DNA from: Dehalococcoidia bacterium
Lineage (GTDB): Bacteria; Chloroflexota; Dehalococcoidia; UBA3495
NCBI GenBank assembly: GCA_002730485.1
Contig: PCAH01000028.1
Span: 1-10,115 of the forward strand
Direction: 5' to 3'
Length of the DNA: 10,115 bases
The position numbers and the translations under genes are program-made. This document shows positions 1 through 6,163 of the stretch, one piece after another (position 1 is the first letter of the stretch; each line of letters begins with the position of its first letter). The notes under the pieces are model-generated. The model saw only the letters and a program-made list of their open reading frames with translations, ran no database searches and was not told the DNA's origin.

Positions 1-766
1 TGCATCCCCATAGATGGATATTAATCAGATTCCAGAACGTTCGGGTGCGTTGCGCTTGCTGGAGGAACACACTGGCTCTCGTTTTGGCCGACTCATCCTT
101 TTCTATTTTCTTTATCGGCTCATCTTCGGGTACCCCAAAAGGTCGCAAGCCCTTCTCAGCAGGATCGTCGGAAAAGAACTTGACCAGCAAGAGTACAAAT
201 AATCCTCCTGCCAATCCTGGAAGCCAGAAAATCCACTTCATCCCCAGCTGTTCGAAGGTTGCGCTTATCAAGTAAATGAACAGAAGAACGCCGATTCCCT
301 GGAAAGACCAAATGAGGCCCATCGCTATGCCAAGGCATTTCCTGAACCATAGGGCTACTCCCGAAACTAGTAGAACGGTGAAAATACTAGAGGCAATGCC
401 TAGAATGACCCCGAAGTAAAGGTAAAATTGCCAAAGGCTGGTCATCATCCCCATAAGCAACATGCCAGCGAGAAATAAAACACCTCCTAGTAGTAAAAGG
501 TTGCGGATACCATATCTGTCACCTAGCCAGCCTATATAAGGGCTCACAGCTGCCAAGGCAAGCCATTGGAGGCTGAAACCCAGGCCGATGGCACCATAAC
601 TCCATTGCGGCCCGGATGCCGAGTCGCTCAGATAAGGCACTAAGGCTGCTGTGGCGAATCTAACGGAGGATGTCACCAGAAGTATCGTTGCGGCTATGCT
701 CACGATGATCCAACCGTAGTGTATCTGACGCAAGCCTCTTGTTAAGTTAATTGGATTCTTACCCAT
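1..766 (-). CDS. MFS transporter, OFA-like (partial, C-terminus beyond left edge)
   Basis: My translation of the minus strand from 766 gives 255 codons open to the window edge. It begins MGKNPINLTRGLRQIHYGWI. About six hydrophobic helices follow at roughly residues 18-42, 57-80, 88-109, 111-140, 146-170 and 178-198. The major facilitator motif A appears as GWLGDRYGIR at 79-88 between helices 2 and 3. After helix 6 comes a charged cytoplasmic loop starting DPAEKGLRPFG, the layout of the N-terminal half of an MFS protein. The YGWIIV start and the GLRPFG loop resemble the oxalate/formate antiporter-like and monocarboxylate group; substrate unknown. The ATG is chosen because a TGA lies in frame shortly upstream; its Shine-Dalgarno is weak. 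Codons such as TTA, CTA, ATA and AGA are commoner than in the GMC and cupin genes, so its base composition differs. The gene diverges from the GAF gene. Confidence 0.88.
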   Translation of the reverse strand, partial: MGKNPINLTRGLRQIHYGWIIVSIAATILLVTSSVRFATAALVPYLSDSASGPQWSYGAIGLGFSLQWLALAAVSPYIGWLGDRYGIRNLLLLGGVLFLAGMLLMGMMTSLWQFYLYFGVILGIASSIFTVLLVSGVALWFRKCLGIAMGLIWSFQGIGVLLFIYLISATFEQLGMKWIFWLPGLAGGLFVLLLVKFFSDDPAEKGLRPFGVPEDEPIKKIEKDESAKTRASVFLQQAQRTRTFWNLINIHLWGC

Positions 767-854
767 AGCTAAATCACATAACCTGCGGAATATTCAACAT
801 TACCTTGGTCAACCCTCGTAGATGCGTCGAAATGATACTAACACCTTGACATCA

Positions 855-873
855 AACGTGGACAGAACGTGGA
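855..873. repeat. Direct octamer pair AACGTGGA
   Basis: AACGTGGA occurs at 855-862 and again at 866-873, so the copies start 11 bp apart, about one helical turn, and lie on the same face of the DNA. That arrangement is typical of tandem activator or repressor half-sites. A TTGACA hexamer at 846-851 is just upstream. The function is inferred from spacing only. Confidence 0.4.
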
Positions 874-882
874 TGCCTTGTG

Positions 883-897
883 GTTGTAGTCTACAAC
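883..897. promoter_or_regulatory. 15-bp palindrome, candidate operator
   Basis: GTTGTAG-T-CTACAAC is a perfect 7-bp inverted repeat around a single base. The TTGT...ACAA ends resemble sites bound by GntR-family (FadR/FCD-type) regulators, but that family link is only a resemblance. It lies about 120 bp upstream of the MFS start on the minus strand and 186 bp upstream of the GAF start, so it could control either gene. Confidence 0.4.
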
Positions 898-958
898 GGA
901 ACAATATCTCGAGGTTTGTTCAAAGTATATAGAGCGTCAAGACCGAAAATCCGATAAC

Positions 959-991
959 AAAAAGACCCGGCCCAGGAGGCCGGGTCTTTTT
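959..991. terminator. Bidirectional rho-independent terminator
   Basis: Perfect 14-bp stem: left arm AAAAAGACCCGGCC at 959-972, loop CAGGA at 973-977, right arm GGCCGGGTCTTTTT at 978-991. The GC-rich core is flanked by A and T runs, so it can work on both strands. It is unusual because it stands between two divergent genes and so follows neither of them. Confidence 0.85.
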
Positions 992-1082
992 GTTTCGTGG
1001 TGAGAAATTTCGTTAATTACGCTCTGCGCATATCCTTACTGAATCATGTCATAATATCCGCAACTTTTTAGGTGAATTCCGG

Positions 1083-1775
1083 ATGACAGACCAGCGCAAA
1101 ACCAAGAATCAGCTGCTTGAAGATTTGGAGCGCGAAAGGGCGCGGGCCAATCTGGAACGAGACCGTTCCGTTGCTCTCCAAGAGGCCTCTAATAAGCTGG
1201 CCGGCGTCCATGACACCCCTGAAGTGCTGCGCTTGATCATTGACGAGGCAACCCGACTCGTCGATGCCAAGGCTGGCTACGTAAGGTTGGTGATCGATGG
1301 AAAGTGGGTCGTTGGCGCCGTCACGGAATTGGCGGTTGACTATGTAGCAGAGATCTCTGCGCTGGTCCCAGAACCGTCTAACGACGTAAGAAAGACCCTT
1401 GCGGCTGAGGCAATGTCCTCCAGCCGGCCCGCGGTTGTGGAGGATGCCACTACATCGGAGATAATCTACCCTCAGACCCGAAAAGTGGCCGCCAAATTCG
1501 GTTTCCACGGCTCAGCCGCCATTCCATTGCTGGTCGACGACCAGGCCATCGGCGTGATCATCATCTTTGATGGTAGCGTACGCACCTTCACAGAGGATGA
1601 GCTCTCCATCTTGACTGCCTTCGCCGATCAAACTTCTTTGGCTCTAGAGAAAGCACTGCTCCTGAGTGAGGCCGAGACGGAGAGAGAACGTGCGGACTCC
1701 ATGAGTTCAATCCACGCCGACGTGACCAAAATGCGCCAAGGGCAAGAATCCTGTAACCTATCGACAGACCTCTAA
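1083..1775 (+). CDS. Stand-alone GAF-domain protein
   Basis: This 230-residue soluble protein starts with a charged helix (residues 5-40, probably coiled coil). A single GAF fold follows at about 44-193: the helix TPEVLRLIIDEATRLV, a GYVRLVIDGKW strand pair, a central helix VRKTLAAEAMSS, the strand stretch GSAAIPLLVDDQAIGVIIIF, and the closing helix TEDELSILTAFADQTSLALEK. GAF domains bind small ligands or sense redox state in kinases, cyclases and phosphatases. No effector domain is present here. After the GAF helix a second charged helix (SEAETERERAD) begins, the usual linker to another GAF or kinase module, but the protein stops about 30 residues later, so it may be a shortened multi-domain sensor. 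AGGTG 8 nt before the ATG supports the start. The next gene begins 57 nt after the stop, so co-transcription is likely. Ligand and partner are unknown. Confidence 0.85.
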   Translation: MTDQRKTKNQLLEDLERERARANLERDRSVALQEASNKLAGVHDTPEVLRLIIDEATRLVDAKAGYVRLVIDGKWVVGAVTELAVDYVAEISALVPEPSNDVRKTLAAEAMSSSRPAVVEDATTSEIIYPQTRKVAAKFGFHGSAAIPLLVDDQAIGVIIIFDGSVRTFTEDELSILTAFADQTSLALEKALLLSEAETERERADSMSSIHADVTKMRQGQESCNLSTDL

Positions 1776-1832
1776 TACCATCAATAGATATTCTACGCTC
1801 ACACCCTCTGAGTAAGACGCGAGGCCCTACCT

Positions 1833-3272
1833 ATGGTCCGTTGGACGGATATCCATCCGAATGAACAAGCCAGTCTCATGGAGAGATTAGCTGGAAGATA
1901 CAAACCACCTTTTGAGGAAACTCCCTGGGTTAAAACTCCAAAGTTATCCGATGCTCGGGTAGCCATCGTTACTACCGCCGCGATCCACCGCTTTGATGAC
2001 CGGCCATTCGCGGGACATGAAGGCGATTACCGGGTGATACCCGGTGACATCGACTATAAAGATCTAGCGATGTCCCATTCCAGCACCAACTTCGATCGCA
2101 GCGCATACCAGCAAGATGCCAACGTCTGTTTTCCTCTTGAACACCTACAGGAGATGGCTGATTCGCGGAAGATCGGCTCCGTGGCCAAGTGGCACTACTC
2201 TTTCATGGGTTCTACCGCCCCGCAACGTATGGAGCCGGCCGCCAAAGAGGTTTCACAACTCCTCCTTGGCGACGACGTTAACCTGGTCCTACTGATACCC
2301 ATTTGACCGAACTGCACCTACGCCGTGGGCGTACTATCCCAATACATCGAACGGCCCGTGGTCGAAGGCGGCGCAGCCATCGCCACCGTCCAGGTGAGTT
2401 TGATAAGGCCAGTGACAGAAGCGGTAAAGCCACCCCGGGCCCTGTGGGTGCCCTTCCCCCTGGGAAGACCATTGGGTCCGCCCAATCGCCCAGATATCCA
2501 ATCAGACGTCTTACGCCAAACCCTGGAGCTGGTGGATCAACCAAGCGGCCCAGCACTGGTCGATTATCCAGACAACTATGAAGATGACATATCAGCCGAA
2601 GAGGGTTGGTCCTGCCCGGTGACCTTCCCCACTGCCGAACCCAAGACCGAGTCGGATGCTCTAAGGGCGCAATTGCGCACGGAAGTCCAACTGCTAAGGC
2701 CGTGGTTCGACGAGGGACTCCGCAACAGAGGACGCACCACGATGGGAGTAAGCGGCAAGGGTGTTGATGCCATCTCAGAGATGCTGGATATCCTAGTATC
2801 GTTCTCTCTGGACGCCGACATGACGGTTCCAGATGGCTACAACGAACCGATGCCCAAGTTGCTGCGGTATCTCATCTCTGACATCAGAGCGTTCTACTCG
2901 GAGGCTGCTATCTCAAAACCTGGGGCGATGTTCCCCTCCCCAGATGACCTTGAAGAGTGGTTTTTCCTGGAGACCATTGCCGGTGATGTGTTTTACCAAG
3001 TCCGTGAACGTCTGGTGAGCGCCGATATCCTCGTCCTGATAGCCAATGGGTTGGACGATGATGAGATCGACGGAAGATTAGCTTTGTTGGCTGGCACCAC
3101 GTCTGCCACAGCCGAGGAACGCCTACGCCAACCCGGAATCAGCCGAGAGCTCCTCAAAGCTGCGGCGGAGGACTTCAAAGTTGGCGACGCTGGCCGGTTT
3201 TCCCGGTCCTTCGTCCCCATGACTATGCGGGACCGGCGCAGCGAACGGGCCTCATTCGCCGACGCTAAGTAA
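1833..3272 (+). CDS. GrdB/PrdB-family putative selenoprotein with in-frame TGA (Sec158)
   Basis: One frame runs from ATG 1833 to TAA 3270-3272 (479 residues), interrupted only by TGA at 2304-2306. Residues 1-157 match the N-terminal part of the glycine/sarcosine/betaine/proline reductase selenoprotein B family: ARVAIVTTAAIH, YRVIPGD, a DVN-type NVCFPLEHLQEMA, IGSVAKWHYSFMG and NLVLLIPI. Reading TGA as selenocysteine gives U158-P-N-C161, the U-x-x-C redox motif expected right after this strand. The family sequence then resumes without a break with TYAVGVLSQYIE, TVQVSLIR and PPRALWVPFPLGRPLG (200-215). Residues from about 260 to the end form a mostly helical domain (LRPWFDEGLRNRGRTTMG, DIRAFYSEAA, WFFLETIAGD) whose function I do not know. 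GrdB and PrdB reductively cleave C-N bonds using Sec; the substrate here is unknown and no GrdA/C/D/E or PrdA partner is nearby. GAGG lies 8 nt before the ATG. The alternative is a nonsense mutation, which is less likely because the stop falls exactly on the catalytic position. Confidence 0.85.
2319..2333 (+). promoter_or_regulatory. Candidate bacterial SECIS hairpin
   Basis: TACGCC-GTG-GGCGTA forms a 6-bp stem with a 3-nt apical loop that begins with G. The loop starts 18 nt after the TGA at 2304-2306. Known bacterial SECIS elements are coding-region hairpins just downstream of the Sec UGA, with a short loop holding a G near its 5' side. Position and loop fit; the lower stem is not evident by eye. 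Confidence 0.55.
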
Positions 3273-3324
3273 ACTTCAGTTAATGATTTAATCCCTGGGA
3301 CGCCCGATTTGGGAATTTGACCAG

Positions 3325-3367
3325 TTGTGGCGCATGGCTGGTTTCTGTTCTATAGTCATAGCCACAA
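3325..3367. other. Imperfect stem-loop downstream of selenoprotein gene
   Basis: TTGTGGC (3325-3331) pairs with GCCACAA (3361-3367), and inside it ATGGCT (3334-3339) pairs with AGTCAT (3354-3359) with one G-U. The total is 13 bp, with a small internal loop and a 14-nt apical loop. No T run follows, so it is not a simple terminator. It may be a 3'-UTR structure or part of a leader for the GMC operon. Confidence 0.4.
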
Positions 3368-3427
3368 ACGAACAACGATTCCAACAGCCATAAAAAGGCG
3401 ACAGGTCACTTAATACTATGGAATGTC

Positions 3428-3465
3428 CGAACAAAACGGCCCCCTGGGTCGTTTTATTCCGTTCG
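3428..3465. terminator. Terminator hairpin after the selenoprotein gene
   Basis: AAAACGGCC at 3433-3441 pairs with GGTCGTTTT at 3447-3455 (9 bp, one G-U), loop CCCTG. CGAAC (3428-3432) and GTTCG (3461-3465) could extend the pairing past a bulge. The A and T runs make it usable on both strands. It separates the GAF-selenoprotein pair from the GMC-cupin pair, 160 nt after the stop codon at 3272. Confidence 0.65.
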
Positions 3466-3525
3466 TTAGCATCATTAAGTCCTGACAAGGACGCATTTCA
3501 ACTGCAATTAATATAGGGAGAGTTT

Positions 3526-5100
3526 ATGAAATACGACGTAGTAATCGTCGGCGGGGGAGCTGCCGGGTCAGTGCTGGCCAGCAGATTAGCCGAAAACGAG
3601 AACACCTCGGTCCTGGTGCTGGAAGCCGGGCCGGATTATCCGGACCCGAACAATATCCCGGACGAGATCAAATGGGGCGGAACCCGGTACGCCGAAGCCC
3701 AGGATTCAGAACACAACTGGGCGCTGCGCGGGACCATCACCGAAGAACAGGGTGAGATCCACGTGGCTCAAGGCCATGTCATCGGCGGTGGTTCATCCAT
3801 CAACGGACAGGCCATGCAACGGGGATTGCCCGAGGACTTTGAAGCCTGGGCAGCCCTCGGCAATGATGAATGGTCCTACACCAAGGTATTGCCGTTCTTC
3901 AGAAAATCCGAACATGATCTGGACATTCGCGACGACTTCCATGGCACTGATGGCCCAATGCCCGTGAGGCGACGCCAGTCTGGCCCCGTACCAGACATCC
4001 AACGGGCCTTCCGAGAAGCCCTGCTGAAAGACGGCTACAACCCCACCGACGACACCAACGGCGCCAACCCTGCGGGCGTGGGTGTCTCTCCATCCAACAA
4101 CCTGGACGGACTGAGAATGAGTGCCGCCATGACCTTCCTTGGTCCGATGCGCCACCGCCTGAACCTCACGGTGCGCGGCGGCGTGGCCGTCAGGAAGATA
4201 CTGACCGAAGGCAAGAAAGCCGTTGGCGTGGAAGCAGAAAGCGGCGGAGAGATCTTCAACATCGAAGCCGAGCGTGTCGTGCTCTGCTCCGGCGCCATCA
4301 GGTCGCCTCAGTTGCTGATGCTTTCCGGCATAGGTCCATCCGACCAACTCAAAGAGTTTGGCATCACCCAAGTCCACGAACTACCCGGTGTCGGTCAGCA
4401 CCTCTGGAACCACCTGAGCTCCCACATCGCATTCAAGGTCAAAGATGGCGTCACCCTCTTCGGTGAATCCGACGCTGTGCACTATAGCTTGCACTACACC
4501 GCAGAAGGTTCCAGCGAAGCCAATGACATGGTGCTGAGGACCAACCCGGTGGTTGACGAACGAGAGGAGAAGGTCCCAGGACTGCGGACCAAGTACGACA
4601 CCGAAGGTATCCCACCAGAACAGGTGGGACGCATCTCATGCACACTTGGCCTGCCAGACGGCTCTGGGTACGTCCGCTTGGCTTCTGCCGACCCTGGAGT
4701 CCAACCAAGTTTTAATTACCAGTATCTGCAAAACGCCAACGATGCCCAACGCGTCCGTGAAGGTGTGCGCATGGGCTGTAGACTTCTGGAATCCGACGCC
4801 TACAAAGATGTTTGCGACTACCGGCTCAACCCCAAGGATGACATCCTCAACGATGACGCCGCCCTGGACCTCTGGATACGCCAGAACGTCGGTAGCGCTA
4901 GGCACGTGTCCGGCACCTGCCGCATGGGCCCGGATTCCGATAACACCACCGTTGTGGACCAGTACTGCAAGGTCAAAGGCATGCAGGGATTGTTTGTGGT
5001 CGACGCGTCGATCGTCCCAAAGGTGCCAAGGTCCGGCGGTCTCCACGCCACTGTCCTCATGATCGGTGAAAGGGCAGCCGCGTGGATCGCCGAAGGCTAA
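3526..5100 (+). CDS. GMC-family FAD-dependent oxidoreductase
   Basis: This 524-residue protein has the length and motifs of glucose-methanol-choline oxidoreductases, which oxidise an alcohol to an aldehyde or ketone using FAD. The N-terminus carries the FAD Rossmann motif GGGAAG (9-14) with E33 ending the second strand (VLVLEAG). The HVIGGGSSINGQ segment is the first GMC signature region, and GAIRSPQLLMLSGIGPS is the second. The C-terminal part has the catalytic pair as H460 (in RHVSGTCRMG) and H507 (in GGLHATV), plus the FAD-closing segment GLFVVDASIVP. No signal peptide is seen, so it is cytoplasmic. It is closest in style to choline dehydrogenase-like bacterial GMC enzymes; the substrate cannot be told. 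An AGGGAG Shine-Dalgarno precedes the ATG closely. The bicupin gene follows 61 nt downstream, probably in the same operon. Confidence 0.95.
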   Translation: MKYDVVIVGGGAAGSVLASRLAENENTSVLVLEAGPDYPDPNNIPDEIKWGGTRYAEAQDSEHNWALRGTITEEQGEIHVAQGHVIGGGSSINGQAMQRGLPEDFEAWAALGNDEWSYTKVLPFFRKSEHDLDIRDDFHGTDGPMPVRRRQSGPVPDIQRAFREALLKDGYNPTDDTNGANPAGVGVSPSNNLDGLRMSAAMTFLGPMRHRLNLTVRGGVAVRKILTEGKKAVGVEAESGGEIFNIEAERVVLCSGAIRSPQLLMLSGIGPSDQLKEFGITQVHELPGVGQHLWNHLSSHIAFKVKDGVTLFGESDAVHYSLHYTAEGSSEANDMVLRTNPVVDEREEKVPGLRTKYDTEGIPPEQVGRISCTLGLPDGSGYVRLASADPGVQPSFNYQYLQNANDAQRVREGVRMGCRLLESDAYKDVCDYRLNPKDDILNDDAALDLWIRQNVGSARHVSGTCRMGPDSDNTTVVDQYCKVKGMQGLFVVDASIVPKVPRSGGLHATVLMIGERAAAWIAEG

Positions 5101-5161
5101 CCATCCATCGCCCAGTAAGTCTAGTAATTTAACCGACTCTTGATACAGGGGAATTACAACC

Positions 5162-5875
5162 ATGGAACCAGTGATCAGGAATATAAAAGACGTCTTCGAC
5201 GGCACCAACGCCGCCAGGATGATCAACCTGGACGACAACCCGCCCACCTGCACGTTGTCCTACTCGGTGATACCACCCGACGGCACCAGTGCCCACCATA
5301 TCCACCCCTGGGAGCATGAAGTTTACATAATCGAGGGCAGCGGTACTCTCATCTGCGACGGAAATGAGTACCCGGTCAAAGCCGGCGATGCCATGTTCAT
5401 TCCGCCGAACGTTGACCATTACACCCTGAACAACGGCGGCCAGGGCAACATCCATCGCATCGAGATCAACCCACTGATCGCCGCCCAGAGCGGTGGAGCA
5501 GGAAACAACGGTGGCGAGGGCACCGGCGTACCTCCGGTGATCCGCAACCACGCTGACTTAGACCGCAAGGCGGGCCACGTGTTGATCACCAGCAAGGACG
5601 GAGCGCCCAACTACGTAATGCTCCATAACGACCCCATGCAGCCGGGCGCGGTCAGCCACGCCGATACGGGTGGGCACACCCACGAGTGGGAGCATGTGGT
5701 GTATATGCTGGAAGGAACAGCAACTCTGGTCTGCGGCGGTAAAGACTACACCGTGACCCAGGGCGATGCCATCCTGGTGCCACCGAACGAACACCATCAA
5801 TGGAAGAACGAGTCTCAGGGCCCAGTTGGCCGGGTGACCTACAACCCGGTGGCGTCAGAAGCAGCGGAACACTAA
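5162..5875 (+). CDS. Two-domain cupin (bicupin) protein
   Basis: The 237-residue protein is an internal duplication. Both halves begin PVIRN (residues 3-7 and 125-129). Each holds a complete cupin with motif 1 (HIHPWEHEVYIIEG at 46-59; HTHEWEHVVYMLEG at 172-185) and motif 2 (GDAMFIPPNVDH at 75-86; GDAILVPPNEHH at 201-212). Likely metal ligands are H46, H48, H52, H86 and H172, H174, H178, H212. His occupies the place in motif 1 that is usually Glu. A Gly/Asn-rich linker (about 110-122) joins the halves. Bicupins include dioxygenases, decarboxylases and isomerases, so the reaction is open. The neighbouring GMC enzyme suggests a role in the same catabolic route, perhaps on its product. GGGGAA lies 9 nt before the ATG. 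A strong terminator follows. Confidence 0.92.
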   Translation: MEPVIRNIKDVFDGTNAARMINLDDNPPTCTLSYSVIPPDGTSAHHIHPWEHEVYIIEGSGTLICDGNEYPVKAGDAMFIPPNVDHYTLNNGGQGNIHRIEINPLIAAQSGGAGNNGGEGTGVPPVIRNHADLDRKAGHVLITSKDGAPNYVMLHNDPMQPGAVSHADTGGHTHEWEHVVYMLEGTATLVCGGKDYTVTQGDAILVPPNEHHQWKNESQGPVGRVTYNPVASEAAEH

Positions 5876-5901
5876 GTTTTCCAACGACCGCCGTACAACG
5901 C

Positions 5902-5936
5902 AAAAACGACCGATTGGTACCCAATCGGTCGTTTTT
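5902..5936. terminator. Strong bidirectional terminator between cupin and hydrolase
   Basis: Perfect 16-bp stem: AAAAACGACCGATTGG at 5902-5917, loop TAC, mirrored arm at 5921-5936 ending in TTTTT. It sits 26 nt after the cupin stop and faces the convergent hydrolase gene, so it can end transcripts from both sides. Confidence 0.92.
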
Positions 5937-6163
5937 CATTTTCTAAAGGCCTTAAAAAGCATATGACGTTAGTCTACTATTAGCAGCACAGGTATAGCTT
6001 GATTTCGTAGAAGTTTTTCGAAAGCAGTTAATCCGGGGCGGTGACGGTATTTAAGTAATCGTAGCCGGAAATATCTATTAGGATAGTTTGCGGAGCGATA
6101 TTTCCTTAGAAAACAGGGGCGGTAGGCACAAACCTTCCACTGTTTGTTGATTCCCTCCGGCCT
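5937..6163. other. Convergent intergenic spacer with inverted repeat
   Basis: No gene is visible in this AT-richer spacer. It contains a 9-bp inverted repeat, GGAAATATC at 6067-6075 and GATATTTCC at 6097-6105, separated by 21 nt. No T run follows on either strand, so it is not an obvious terminator. It could be a 3' stem-loop of the hydrolase transcript or a protein binding site. Confidence 0.4.

Larger units (their letters stand above)
767..1082. other. Divergent intergenic region with regulatory-looking repeats
   Basis: This 316-bp gap lies between the minus-strand MFS gene and the plus-strand GAF gene. I see no coding frame in it. It holds a pair of direct AACGTGGA octamers, a 15-bp palindrome, a strong terminator hairpin, a TTGACA hexamer at 846-851 without a good matching -10, and an AT-rich CATAAT at 1050-1055 that could be a -10 box for the GAF gene. 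The GAF gene has a good Shine-Dalgarno (AGGTG at about 1070-1074, 8 nt before the ATG). Confidence 0.6.

Noticed and set aside
14..350. Short frames on both strands at the left edge
   Set aside because: They overlap the open minus-strand MFS frame, which has clear membrane helices and motif A.
2278..2581. Arg/Pro-rich frames on both strands around the TGA
   Set aside because: Low-complexity translations overlapping the selenoprotein frame; typical out-of-frame artefacts.
2325..3272. Separate 315-residue gene starting at GTG 2325
   Set aside because: It lacks a Shine-Dalgarno, would start in the middle of a conserved family segment and is in frame with the upstream part. The TGA read-through explanation is better.
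3482..3514. Possible promoter CTGACA...TAATAT before the GMC gene
   Set aside because: The spacer is about 21 nt and the start would lie almost on the Shine-Dalgarno; not supportable.
3793..4377. 194-codon minus-strand frame inside the GMC gene
   Set aside because: Antisense shadow of a well-supported enzyme gene; no family resemblance.
4636..5253. 205-codon minus-strand frame across the GMC-cupin junction
   Set aside because: Antisense to two strongly supported genes and their spacer; no domain recognised.
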